Positions 50,309 through 58,363 of a DNA stretch of 64,000 nt are shown here, piece after piece. Position 1 is the first letter of the stretch. Every line of letters begins with the position of its first letter. Below the pieces are notes generated by a model. It was not told the DNA's origin. It did not search any database and saw only the letters and a list, made by a program, of their open reading frames with translations. The DNA comes from DATMER01 sp031390755. GTDB lineage: Bacteria; Acidobacteriota; Thermoanaerobaculia; Multivoradales; UBA5704. The position numbers were made by a program, and so were the translations under genes. The stretch spans positions 62,001 through 126,000 of the forward strand of contig JANMTS010000086.1 of NCBI GenBank assembly GCA_031390755.1. The letters are read 5' to 3'.

Positions 50309-50915
50309 ATTCGAATCCTCAGAGTTCGACTTCCGCTGCTCGTTGCGTCTCGCAAACTCCGGTGGCGTCAGTGTGACCCGCGATGGATTGACCTTCCCCA
50401 CGTTTCATCATGGACTCCTGAAGGGCAGGGCTTCACGATCCAGGTGATCTCGCGAGAGCCTTGTAAGCGCTGCCTTCGACATGACCTCCGTAGCCAATTG
50501 AGAGGGTCAGTCCATCAATGCCGCCCCGTCCCTCAACCACTTCGCGCCGCACCGCATGCAGCCCCAGTGGGGCTCTTGAAGATGCCCGTGTGCATGGAGG
50601 CCGTAGATGCCGGCGATGTTGGGCGCAATCTTCTGATGCACTGCCAGGACGCTGACGATGACGTCGAAGCCAAGCTAGTGCTTGGCCTTCTCGCCATAGC
50701 GAGCGCATGACAAACCGCGGAGCGCTGGTGGGAATAGCCGAGGAAGGGATGGAGTTAGAAGTGTTCGTGCCCGAGAAAAATATTGGTCCTCGGGCGACCG
50801 CTAAGGCGACTAGCAGTTTTGGACGCTTTGAGGAAGGGGCAAGGAAGAAGCAGGTACCCACGAGCCGAATACTTTTCACCTACATATGGTAGGTGATTTC
50901 TCATGGAGGTTTTGA
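50309..50915. other. Degenerate low-GC stretch
   Basis: About 600 bp with visibly lower G+C than its surroundings. The minus strand has a protein-like stretch (FDVIVSVLAVHQKIAPNIAG, then IYGLHAHGHLQEPHWGCM) interrupted by stop codons, probably a decayed gene. A perfect 8-bp hairpin, tcacctac / gtaggtga at 50876-50896, precedes the small gene downstream. No intact gene is supported. Confidence 0.45.
50876..50896 (+). promoter_or_regulatory. Perfect palindrome upstream of small hydrophobic gene
   Basis: The 8-bp arms tcacctac and gtaggtga surround atatg, 19 bp before the ATG at 50916. Palindromes of this size directly before a start often serve as operators; it could also be an mRNA hairpin occluding or exposing the ribosome-binding site tggagg. 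Confidence 0.4.
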
Positions 50916-51161
50916 ATGAAATTCAAAACTGTCATATTGGCTCGGTTGAAGTTTGTGGTTGAGCTGTTCACGGCCCTAGCAGAACTAGTAGAGACCATGG
51001 TGCGATTTGTTAGCGCCATGGCTAAACTGGTGAAAGCTTGGGCAGCAGTTCTTATCGCCATGACGGCACTGCTTATCGCAATAGTGAAGCTGGTCACAAT
51101 GCTCTTGTCACTCAGTGTATCCGAGTGGTTTTGGGCGATCTCGCTTCCCTGGATGGGATGA
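50916..51161 (+). CDS. Small hydrophobic helical protein, unknown
   Basis: An 81-residue hydrophobic protein with heptad-like periodicity (MAKLVKAWAAVLIAMTALLI, AIVKLVTMLLSLSVSEWF). The ATG follows tggaggttttga. Its base composition is much more A+T-rich than neighbouring genes and it has its own palindrome upstream and a good intrinsic terminator downstream (51204-51230), so it forms a self-contained unit of foreign appearance. Small membrane-active peptides, phage products or type I toxins look like this; no family is recognised. Confidence 0.5.
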   Translation: MKFKTVILARLKFVVELFTALAELVETMVRFVSAMAKLVKAWAAVLIAMTALLIAIVKLVTMLLSLSVSEWFWAISLPWMG

Positions 51162-51203
51162 GCGACAGATCCACGTACTTCGATCGAGCATAACGTTGTA
51201 CCC

Positions 51204-51230
51204 AACACCCCCCTTTCGGGGGTGTTTTTT
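51204..51230 (+). terminator. Intrinsic terminator
   Basis: Nine-bp stem aacaccccc / gggggtgtt with a 5-nt loop, followed at once by tttttt. It is a classical Rho-independent terminator for the 50916-51161 gene, and marks the right boundary of the accessory island. Confidence 0.9.
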
Positions 51231-51378
51231 ATTGTGTGCCCAGCATGAGCCATGACGCGGAGGTGAAAGGCCTCTGGGGAGCTAGATCCTGCTGCCCTTG
51301 CCGCTGGTCGCTGCAGTCATCGGCGTGTGTCGAAGCATGGACTCTGGCTGGCGGCCCTCGGTCAGGGATGTCCATGCA

Positions 51379-52464
51379 TCACGCACTCAGATACCGTTCG
51401 CGGGCCTGCCGCAGGACGTCCGGCGAGCCGTGCTGGTCGACCAGCGCGGTCAGGCGCTCCGCCGCGATCCCGCTCGCCAGCCGTTCGAGCGCCATCCGGA
51501 CGCCGTCCGCGACCGTCGCGGCCCGCTCCGAGATCCAGAGCGCGATGCCGGCGTTGAGGGCGACGAGGTCGCGCTTCGGTCCGGTCTCCAGGCCGTGGGC
51601 GATGCGCAGGAAGTCGCGGTGGTTCGACTCCGCGTCGACCGGCAGCACGTCGTCCTGGGAGACCTTCCTGAGCCCGACCTCGTCCGGCATCAGGATGAAG
51701 TCGAAGTCCTCGTCGCCGCGGAACCCCCGGACCCGGGTCGGAGCGCTGATCGAGGCCTCGTCGAGACCTTCGAAGCCGCGCACGATCACCGCGTTGCGGT
51801 AGCCGAGGCCGCGGAAGATCTCGGTCAGCATCTCGAACTGGGTCGGGTTGTTGAGGCCGAACATGCGGTAGGTCAGCGGGATGGGCGTGAAGATCGGCGC
51901 CAGCAGGTGGAACGGCGTGCTCACGCCGACCTGCTTCTCGCCCATGACGCGGCCGAAGCTCACCAGGTTCGCCAGCTCCGGGCTCACGAAGAGCGGCGAG
52001 TAGAAGACCACGCCGACGGACTCGACGGCGGTCTGGATCTGGGGCAGGGTGACGGTCTGGGGGTGGATGCCCACGGCCTCCAGGGCGTCCGCGCTGCCGG
52101 TGAGGCTCGTCACCTTCCAGAAGCTGTGCTTGATGATCGGGGTGATCGGATCGCCCGCGACCAGCGACGAGAGGGTCGAGACGTTGATCTTGCGCACGCC
52201 CGAGCCGCCCGCGCTGGAGATGTCCATGGCGCGCCGTCCCGACAGCTCGAGAGGGTAGTCGCCGGTCAGGCGGTGCATGGCGTCGAACATGCCGAGTATC
52301 TCGTCGACCGTCTCGCCCTTGGTCTGCGAGGCGACGGAATAGGCCAGGATCTTCCAGCCTTCGGAGTCGCCGCGCAGGACGGCCTCCAGGACGTCGGCGC
52401 TCTCGGCGCGGGTCAGGTTCTGGCGGGACATCATCTTGCGGATCAGCAGCACGTCGGGCGTCAT
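51379..52464 (-). CDS. TrpD-like phosphoribosyltransferase homologue
   Basis: A 361-residue protein of the anthranilate phosphoribosyltransferase / nucleoside phosphorylase type III fold. The N-terminal helical domain (LTRAESADVLEAVLRGD) and the Gly-rich region SSAGGSGVRKINVSTLSSLV, SLTGSADALEAVGIHP and FEGLDEASISAP follow TrpD. However, the canonical GTGGDG motif reads SAGGSG and the R-x-x-x-NLLGP anthranilate site reads YRMFGLNNP, so normal TrpD activity is doubtful and a different substrate is likely, as in TrpD2/YbiB-type proteins. No other tryptophan gene is nearby. It is divergent from the acyl-CoA dehydrogenase gene; the 240-bp gap contains three gcccgtgccggaa-type repeats. Confidence 0.72.
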   Translation of the reverse strand: MTPDVLLIRKMMSRQNLTRAESADVLEAVLRGDSEGWKILAYSVASQTKGETVDEILGMFDAMHRLTGDYPLELSGRRAMDISSAGGSGVRKINVSTLSSLVAGDPITPIIKHSFWKVTSLTGSADALEAVGIHPQTVTLPQIQTAVESVGVVFYSPLFVSPELANLVSFGRVMGEKQVGVSTPFHLLAPIFTPIPLTYRMFGLNNPTQFEMLTEIFRGLGYRNAVIVRGFEGLDEASISAPTRVRGFRGDEDFDFILMPDEVGLRKVSQDDVLPVDAESNHRDFLRIAHGLETGPKRDLVALNAGIALWISERAATVADGVRMALERLASGIAAERLTALVDQHGSPDVLRQARERYLSA

Positions 52465-52704
52465 GAGGCGGTCGATCTCCTGTCGGGGGTCGGGGTGATT
52501 CTCTCAGGAGTTTAGCCTGAACCGCGAGACGGTGCCCGCAAGCCCGTGCCGGAAGCCCGTGCCGGAAGCCCGTTCCGGAGGTTGGGAGGCCGCGGAATTG
52601 CCAACCCCGTCCCGGCGCGATAGCATCGGCGGCCGGCCCCGGCTCTTTGGAACGGCAGGCCGGGACCGCACAGCGCATTCCTGAGGACCCCGGAGGAGAC
52701 CGAC

Positions 52705-53853
52705 GTGGACTTTTCACTGACCGACGAGCAGCGCGCCATCCAGGAGACCGCCCGGGAGTTCGCCCGGCGCGAGGTCGATCCCATCGTCGACGAGTACGAC
52801 GAGAGCCAGAAGTTCCCCCGCGAGGTGATCGCCAAGGCGGGTGAGCTGGGCTTCCTGGGGATCCTCTTCCCCGAGGAGTATGGCGGCGCCGGCCTCGGCT
52901 ATGTCGAGTACGTGCTGGTCGTCACCGAGCTGTCGAAGGTCGACCCCTCGGTCGGCATCAGCATCGCGGCGCACAACTCGCTGTGCAGCAACCACATCTA
53001 CAAGTTCGGCAACGAAGAGCAGCGCAAGCGCTGGCTGACGCCGCTCGCCAAGGGCGAGAAGATCGGCGCGTGGAGCCTGACCGAGCCCGGCGCCGGTTCG
53101 GACGCGGCCGGCACCCGGTCCCGCGCCGAGAAGGTGGACGGCGGCTGGCTGCTCAACGGCTCGAAGACGTTCACGACCCACGGCAGCGTCGGCGACATCT
53201 GCGTGGTGTTCGCGGTGACCGACTCGCAGGGGCCGCGCCATCACAACATCTCGGCCTTCGTGGTCGAGAAGGGGATGGACGGCTTCCGCCCGGGCAAGAA
53301 GGAGAACAAGCTCGGCATCCGCGCCTCGGATACCGCCGAGGTGGTGATGGAGAACTGCTTCGTCTCCGAAGACCGGCTCCTCGGCAACGTCGGCGAGGGG
53401 TTCATCCAGGCGCTCCAGATCCTCGACGGCGGCCGCATCTCGATCGCCGCGCTTGGGCTCGGCACCGCGATCGGCGCCTACGAGACGGCGCTGCGCTACG
53501 CCAAGGAGCGCGAGCAGTTCGGCAAGCCGATCGCGGGGTTCCAGGCGATCCAGTTCGCGCTCGCCGAGATGTCCACGCGCATCGCCGCGGCGGAGATCCT
53601 CACCTACGCCGCGGCCGAAGCCATGGACAGCGGCCGGCCGGTCTCCCGGCTCGCCTCCGAAGCCAAGCTCTACACCGGCGAGGCCGCGGTGTTCTGCTCG
53701 GAGCGCGGGGTCCAGATCCACGGCGGCTACGGGTTCATCAAGGACTACCGGGCCGAGAAGTACTACCGCGACGCGAAGATCTGCACGATCGGCGAGGGGA
53801 CGAGCGAGATTCAGCGCCTGGTGATCGCGCGCCAGCTCTACAAGGGCCGGTAA
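52705..53853 (+). CDS. Acyl-CoA dehydrogenase, short-chain type
   Basis: A 382-residue FAD-dependent acyl-CoA dehydrogenase. Family motifs are AWSLTEPGAGSDAAGTRSRA (FAD binding), WLLNGSKTFTTHGSV, the C-terminal QIHGGYGFIKDYRAEKYYRD and GEGTSEIQRLVIARQL with the catalytic Glu of the short-chain class at KICTIGEGT/IHGG region. Start is GTG at 52705 after cggaggagaccgac. It is co-directional with meaB and the methylmalonyl-CoA epimerase gene, so a role in propionyl/methylmalonyl-CoA-forming degradation of branched or odd-chain substrates is likely. Confidence 0.92.
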   Translation: MDFSLTDEQRAIQETAREFARREVDPIVDEYDESQKFPREVIAKAGELGFLGILFPEEYGGAGLGYVEYVLVVTELSKVDPSVGISIAAHNSLCSNHIYKFGNEEQRKRWLTPLAKGEKIGAWSLTEPGAGSDAAGTRSRAEKVDGGWLLNGSKTFTTHGSVGDICVVFAVTDSQGPRHHNISAFVVEKGMDGFRPGKKENKLGIRASDTAEVVMENCFVSEDRLLGNVGEGFIQALQILDGGRISIAALGLGTAIGAYETALRYAKEREQFGKPIAGFQAIQFALAEMSTRIAAAEILTYAAAEAMDSGRPVSRLASEAKLYTGEAAVFCSERGVQIHGGYGFIKDYRAEKYYRDAKICTIGEGTSEIQRLVIARQLYKGR

Positions 53854-53878
53854 TTGATCCCATCCTCCCTCTCCCCAG

Positions 53879-53905
53879 CCCTCTCCCTCGGATCGAGGGA
53901 GAGGG
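53879..53905. repeat. 12-bp inverted repeat between acyl-CoA dehydrogenase and meaB
   Basis: Arms ccctctccctcg (53879-53890) and cgagggagaggg (53894-53905) flank a 3-nt loop. Such ccctctccc palindromes recur as REP-like elements in many high-GC genomes. It may stabilise the upstream mRNA or lower read-through into meaB. Confidence 0.7.
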
Positions 53906-53930
53906 GGCGCAAGGAGCGATAAATCTCCCA

Positions 53931-54890
53931 ATGAGGGCTAACCTTGACGAATTGTTGCCGCGGCTTCTCGCGCGGCAGCCGCGGGCGGTGGCGCGGGCCA
54001 TCTCGATCGTCGAGGACGGCGGCGACGGCCAGCGCGAGCTGATCCGCCGGGTCTATCCGCACACGGGGCGGGCGCGGGTGGTCGGCATCACCGGCCCTCC
54101 CGGCGCCGGCAAGAGCACCCTGGTCGACCGGCTCGCCCGCCTCCTCCGCAAACGTGGGGAATCCGTGGGCATCCTGGCCGTCGATCCGACCAGCCCGTAT
54201 ACCGGCGGCGCCCTGCTCGGCGACCGCATCCGCATGCAGACGCTCTACACCGACCCGGGCGTGTTCATCCGCTCCATGGCCACCCGCGGCACGCTCGGCG
54301 GCCTCGCCCGCTCGTCGCGCGACGCCGTCGACCTGCTCGACGCCGCCGGCTTCGACTGGATCCTCGTCGAGACCGTGGGCGTCGGCCAGGACGAGGTGGA
54401 CGTGGTGCGGTCCGTGGACTCCGTGGTCGTGGTGACGGTCCCGGGCCTGGGCGACGACATCCAGGCCATCAAGGCCGGCATCCTGGAGATCGCGGACGTG
54501 TTCGTCATCAACAAGGCGGACCGCGACGGCGCCGAGCGGGTCGAGAAAGATCTTGAAATGATGCTCGGGCTCGGCGAGCATGGGGCTCCGGATGATCTCT
54601 GGATCCCGCCGATCGTCAAGACCGTCGCCGCCAGGGACGAAGGGGTCGACCAGGTGCTGGCCGCGGTCGAGCGCCACCGCGAGCACCTGACGTCGACCGG
54701 CGAGCTCACGCGCCGCCGCCGCGCCCACCTGCGCCTGCGGGTCGAGACGATCCTCAAGGAACGGATCGTGGCCGCGGCCGACCGGGTGCTGGGCGTCGAC
54801 CGGGAGGTCGAGCGCGGCTTCGAGCAGAACGCAGACCCATATCAGGTGGCCGAGCGCCTGTTTTCAGGAGTCTTGGGGGTAGGCGCATGA
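53931..54890 (+). CDS. meaB: Methylmalonyl-CoA mutase-associated GTPase MeaB
   Basis: A 319-residue G3E-type GTPase that guards and reloads cobalamin-dependent methylmalonyl-CoA mutase. Motifs are VVGITGPPGAGKSTLVDRLA (P-loop), LAVDPTSPYTGGALLGDRIR, FIRSMATRGTLGGLARSSRD, ILVETVGVGQDEVDVV and FVINKADRDGAE. It starts at the ATG at 53931 and overlaps the epimerase gene by 4 bp. The mutase genes themselves are not in the window. Confidence 0.93.
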   Translation: MRANLDELLPRLLARQPRAVARAISIVEDGGDGQRELIRRVYPHTGRARVVGITGPPGAGKSTLVDRLARLLRKRGESVGILAVDPTSPYTGGALLGDRIRMQTLYTDPGVFIRSMATRGTLGGLARSSRDAVDLLDAAGFDWILVETVGVGQDEVDVVRSVDSVVVVTVPGLGDDIQAIKAGILEIADVFVINKADRDGAERVEKDLEMMLGLGEHGAPDDLWIPPIVKTVAARDEGVDQVLAAVERHREHLTSTGELTRRRRAHLRLRVETILKERIVAAADRVLGVDREVERGFEQNADPYQVAERLFSGVLGVGA

Positions 54891-55321
54891 TCGAACGCAT
54901 CGACCATATCGGCATCGCGGTCCATTCGCTCGACGAGGGGCGGAAGTTCTACGAGGCCCTGGGCCTGGTCGTGGAGCACATTGAGGACGTGCCGGCTGAG
55001 GGCGTGCGCGTGGCCATGATGCGCTGCGGGGAATCCAAGATCGAGCTCCTCGAGCCGCTCTCCGAGGACTCGGTCGTGGCGAAGTTCCTGGCGAAGCGCG
55101 GCCCGGGCGTCCACCACGTCTGCTTTGCGAGCGGCGATCTGAAGTCCGACGACATCCACCTGCGCGAGGCGGGGATCGAGCCGATGCGGCCGGAGCCCAC
55201 CCGCGGCGCGGAAGGCTGCTGGGTCCAGTTCGTTCATCCGAAGAACACCGGCGGCGTGCTCGTGGAGCTGTCCGGGAGGGAATCGGGGAGAGACGCGGAG
55301 AAGCGCGGGGAGCGGTCGTGA
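54887..55321 (+). CDS. mce: Methylmalonyl-CoA epimerase
   Basis: A 144-residue vicinal-oxygen-chelate metalloenzyme that interconverts (S)- and (R)-methylmalonyl-CoA. Metal ligands lie in IDHIGIAVHSLDEG, the internal Gly-Val-His-His motif (GPGVHHVCFAS) and VLVELSG (Glu). The ATG overlaps the meaB stop, and the gene's last 15 residues are a polar tail. With meaB and the acyl-CoA dehydrogenase it forms a propionate-type operon. Confidence 0.93.
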   Translation: MIERIDHIGIAVHSLDEGRKFYEALGLVVEHIEDVPAEGVRVAMMRCGESKIELLEPLSEDSVVAKFLAKRGPGVHHVCFASGDLKSDDIHLREAGIEPMRPEPTRGAEGCWVQFVHPKNTGGVLVELSGRESGRDAEKRGERS

Positions 55322-55665
55322 TCCGTCCCGGCGCGATCGTGATCGTCCACCTGGTCAACCCGACCGAGAAGTTCTTCGGCGTGCTCCAGGATCTGGGCGT
55401 GGCGGGCGTGACGTTCCGGGGGATCAACCTGTCCAGCTTCGACGACTGGATGGCTCAGGCCGTCCACCCCGAGAGCCAGACGCTCGGGCTGTCGACCGTG
55501 TTCGTGCCGCTGTTCCGGCTGGAGAGGATCTTCCTGGACGAGTCGGTGGGCGAGGTCGAAAGCTACCGCGAGAGGTTCTCGCGCCGCGTCGGCATGCGCG
55601 TCGAACGCTACCTGGGGATGACCGTCCAGGAGATCCAGGACGACGACGGTGAAGTTCCCTCCTAG
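55318..55665 (+). CDS. Conserved hypothetical protein after mce
   Basis: A 115-residue protein starting with GTG in a GTGA overlap with mce. The N-terminal half is hydrophobic and beta-rich (IRPGAIVIVHLVNPTEKFFG, VLQDLGVAGVTFRGINLSS), the C-terminal half basic and helical (VESYRERFSRRVGMRVERYL). It looks like an Sm/LSm-like or small RNA-binding barrel (V-x-G-V-T-F-R-G-I pattern) but no family is recognised with certainty. Operon membership ties it to methylmalonyl-CoA metabolism. Confidence 0.65.
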   Translation: MIRPGAIVIVHLVNPTEKFFGVLQDLGVAGVTFRGINLSSFDDWMAQAVHPESQTLGLSTVFVPLFRLERIFLDESVGEVESYRERFSRRVGMRVERYLGMTVQEIQDDDGEVPS

Positions 55666-55680
55666 CCGATTTCCCTCCTG

Positions 55681-56493
55681 CTAACTGATCCGCTGTCCGT
55701 GGTGGTCGAGGCCCAGGATGGCGAAGATCTCGTCGCGGAGCCGCCGGCAGACCGGATCGTCCATGTCGCGCGGGCGTTCGGCGACGACCGGCACGATGGC
55801 GCGGATGCGGGACGGCCGGCGGCCCATCACCACCACGCGGTCGGCGAGCTGCACCGCCTCCTCGACGTCGTGGGTGACGAAGAGCACGGTGCGCCGCTCC
55901 CGCTGCCAGATCTGAATCACCTCATGCCGGAGCCGCAGGCGGGTGAGATAGTCGAGGGCGCCGAAGGGCTCGTCCATGAACAGCACGTCCGGCTCGGCGG
56001 CCAGGGCGCGGGCGATCTCGACGCGCTGCTTCATGCCGCCGGACAGCTCGCGCGGGTGGGTCTTGTCGAAGCCGGTGAGCCCGACCATCTCGATGTAGTG
56101 CCGGACCAGCGCGTTGCGCTCCTTCTCCGTGGCCCGCTTCACCCCGAAGGCGACGTTCTGCTCGACCGTCATCCACGGGAAGACGCCGTTTTCCTGGAAG
56201 ATGAAGATCCGCCGCGGGTCCGGTGCCAGCACGGGTGAGCCGTCTACAAGGATCTCGCCTTTCGTCGGGTGGAGAAACCCGCCAGCGAGGTTGAGCAGCG
56301 TGGACTTGCCGCAGCCCGACGGCCCCACGAGGCAGACGAGCTCGCCTTCCTTCACGTCGAGGCTGATCTCCTCCAGGACGTGAATGTCGTCCGTCCCCCG
56401 GACGCGGGCGGGGAAGGTCATCCAGAGATCGCGGATGGAGATCTTCGCCTGGTTTGTCGTGACGGGCTCGCTCAATTCCGGCTCATCCCCCAT
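55681..56493 (-). CDS. ABC transporter ATPase, nitrate/sulfonate/taurine type
   Basis: A 270-residue ATPase of the NrtC/SsuB/TauB group. Walker A is VGPSGCGKSTLLNLAGG, the signature ELSGGMKQRVEIARALA, Walker B VLFMDEPFGALDYLTRL and the H-loop LFVTHDVEEAVQLAD. The ATG at 56493 is taken because conserved sequence starts near there; the gene overlaps the permease 3' end by 22 bp. It supplies energy to the permease and the selenocysteine-candidate binding protein encoded upstream. Confidence 0.92.
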   Translation of the reverse strand: MGDEPELSEPVTTNQAKISIRDLWMTFPARVRGTDDIHVLEEISLDVKEGELVCLVGPSGCGKSTLLNLAGGFLHPTKGEILVDGSPVLAPDPRRIFIFQENGVFPWMTVEQNVAFGVKRATEKERNALVRHYIEMVGLTGFDKTHPRELSGGMKQRVEIARALAAEPDVLFMDEPFGALDYLTRLRLRHEVIQIWQRERRTVLFVTHDVEEAVQLADRVVVMGRRPSRIRAIVPVVAERPRDMDDPVCRRLRDEIFAILGLDHHGQRIS

Positions 56494-57239
56494 CGGACCT
56501 CGTCGAGGCCCTCCATCCGCCGGACCAGGAAGTCGAGACCGAGACCGATCAGGCCGATCAGGATCATGCCGGCCACCACGAGGTCGTACCGCTTGCCGGC
56601 ATTGCGGGCGTCGATGATCAGGTAGCCCAGCCCCGAGTTCACCGCGATCATCTCCGCGGCCACCACCACCAGCCAGGCGACTCCCAGGGCGAGGCGGAGC
56701 CCGGTGAGGATCTGCGGCAGCGCGGCGGGGAAGACCACCTTGCGGAACAGGTCGAGCCCGGTGACGCCGAAGTTCCGGGCTGCCCGGATGTAGACGAGCT
56801 GGATGTTCTGCACCGACGCCATGGCCGCCGTGACGATGGGGAACAGGCTGGCCAGGAAGATCAGGAAGATCGGCGCCAGGTCGCTCACGCCGAACCAGAG
56901 GATGGCGATCGGGATCCAGGCGATCGGGGAGATCGGCCGCAGCACCTGGAGCGCCGGGTTGAACGCCAGCCGGGCGCGGGTGAACCATCCCAGCAGCAGC
57001 CCCGCGGGGATGCCGAGGAAGACCGCCAGCAGGTAGCCCGTGGTGACGCGGAAGAGCGACGCCACCACGTACTTGAAGAGAACCCCCCGGCGCGCGAGCT
57101 CGACCGTGCCGGTCACCACCATCTCCGGCGTCGGGAAGATGTCGCTGCTCGACAGTTTGACCGCGAAATGCCAGGCGGTCACGAACAGTGCGGCCACGGC
57201 CAGAGGCAGCAGGACGGGCTCCAGGCGCCGCAGCTTCAA
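56472..57239 (-). CDS. ABC transporter permease, nitrate/sulfonate/taurine type
   Basis: A 255-residue inner-membrane permease with six hydrophobic segments. The EAA-type loop that contacts the ATPase is RAARNFGVTGLDLFRKVVFP followed by AALPQILTGLRLALGVAWLV. It belongs to the SsuC/TauC/NrtB family and lies 15 bp after the binding-protein gene. The last about 18 residues (VRRMEGLDEVRWGMSRN) overlap the ATPase start. Confidence 0.92.
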   Translation of the reverse strand: MKLRRLEPVLLPLAVAALFVTAWHFAVKLSSSDIFPTPEMVVTGTVELARRGVLFKYVVASLFRVTTGYLLAVFLGIPAGLLLGWFTRARLAFNPALQVLRPISPIAWIPIAILWFGVSDLAPIFLIFLASLFPIVTAAMASVQNIQLVYIRAARNFGVTGLDLFRKVVFPAALPQILTGLRLALGVAWLVVVAAEMIAVNSGLGYLIIDARNAGKRYDLVVAGMILIGLIGLGLDFLVRRMEGLDEVRWGMSRN

Positions 57240-57254
57240 GGAGCGGACCTCACG

Positions 57255-58310
57255 TCAGGGCGCTTCCCAGGGGTAGGGACCGACGCCGGTGGTGTTCTCG
57301 GAGAAGCGGTCATCCGTATAGTCCTCGTAGCGCTGGCGGCCCTTGACGATGCCGGCTTCCAGGGCGAGATCCTCGATGAGCTTGAAGTCGTCCCGGACGA
57401 GCCGGAGCTTCGTGTAGGTCACGCGGTCCGGCGGCTTGCTGAGAACGAACCGGAGCAAGCGCGGATCCTGGTTGTAGTAGCTCTCGGCGACGGCCTTGGC
57501 CGCCTTCATGCGGTGATCCATGCTCTTGTCGAGCCAGAGGCCGCTCTGGGCGATGCCGGTGACCATCTCCTGCACGCGATCGGGGTGGTCCCGGATGAAC
57601 GCGTCGTTCGCGACCAGCACGCAGGAGATGAAGTTCGGCCACAGCTCCTTGGCCTGGTAGAGCACGCGGCCGTAGCCGTCGAGCTCGGTCTGCCCCATGA
57701 ACGGCTCGCCGGAGATGATGGCGTCCACCGCCTTGGCGTAGAGCGCGGCCGGCATGTCGGGCGGCGGCATCTCCAGCAGGGTGATGTCCTTGGGACTCAT
57801 CCCGTGATCCCGCAGCCCCTTGTTGATCATCAGGTACTGGTTCGAGAAGCGGTTCGGCACCGCCACCCGCTTGCCCTTCAGATCGGTCATCGTGTGGATG
57901 TCCGAATCCTTGCGCACCATCAGCGCGGAGCCGTCGCGGTGGCCCAGGTAGACGATCTTGATGGGCACGCCCTGCTCGCGCAGCGCCATCGCCATGGGGG
58001 CGAGCATGAACGTCGCCGGCATGTCGCCGGACAGGAACGCCTCCTTGAGCTCGGGCCAGCCGTTGAACCTCACGGGTTCGTAGAACCCCGCTCCGGACCG
58101 GCTCTTGTTGATCCAGTCCGTGACGGGGCACGTGAGGTGTCAGGTGACGGGGAGGAAGCCGACCCGGAACCGGGCCTCTTCCGCCACCTCCGTTTTCCGC
58201 AGGCCCAGCAGCTTCGCCGGGTCGACCCCCAGGTTGAGCCAGGCGTGCAGAAGCCCGAGGCCGACCCCGAACCCTACCGCGCTCAGCGCGATTCGGCTGA
58301 TCTTCGTCAT
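57255..58310 (-). CDS. ABC substrate-binding protein with in-frame TGA (candidate selenoprotein)
   Basis: If the TGA at 58140-58142 is read through, one 351-residue substrate-binding protein results. It starts at the ATG at 58308-58310 (ggtggag 6 bp upstream), with an N-terminal anchor ISRIALSAVGFGVGLGLLHA, the sequence RVGFLPVT, the TGA as codon 57, then HLTCPVTDWINKSRSG and a complete NMT1/SsuA-like domain (FLSGDMPATFMLAPMAMALR, KIVYLGHRDGSALMV, PNRFSNQYLMINKGL, PPPDMPAALYAKAVDAIISG). Reading is in phase on both sides with no other disruption. The TGA would lie four residues before a Cys (U-x-x-x-C), at a place where I recall Cys in relatives. A bSECIS-like hairpin follows at 58086-58128. 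The alternative is a single nonsense mutation. Confidence 0.75.
58086..58128 (-). promoter_or_regulatory. bSECIS-like stem-loop after in-frame TGA
   Basis: On the minus strand, 12 nt after the TGA, the sequence folds as ccccg/cgggg lower stem, a small internal loop, and an upper stem ggactgg/ccggtcc closed by an 11-nt loop (atcaacaagag). The apical loop starts about 27 nt after the TGA, within the 16-37-nt window for bacterial SECIS elements. The strict G in the first loop positions is met only if the closing G-C pair is open. Confidence 0.6.
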
Positions 58311-58363
58311 GTACGACTCCACCGGTTTGCGTTCCCGGGCGCCTGCCTGGAACGGCGGTCAGC

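Noticed and set aside
50433..50879. 148-codon minus-strand open frame
   Set aside because: The composition is not protein-like; a different frame over the same DNA looks more like decayed coding sequence but is interrupted by stops.
57255..58322. Two separate genes (short anchor peptide and leaderless binding protein)
   Set aside because: The two parts are in the same frame and adjacent across one TGA, and together form one complete protein; the downstream part lacks a start with a ribosome-binding site and a secretion signal. Nonsense mutation is kept as the alternative.
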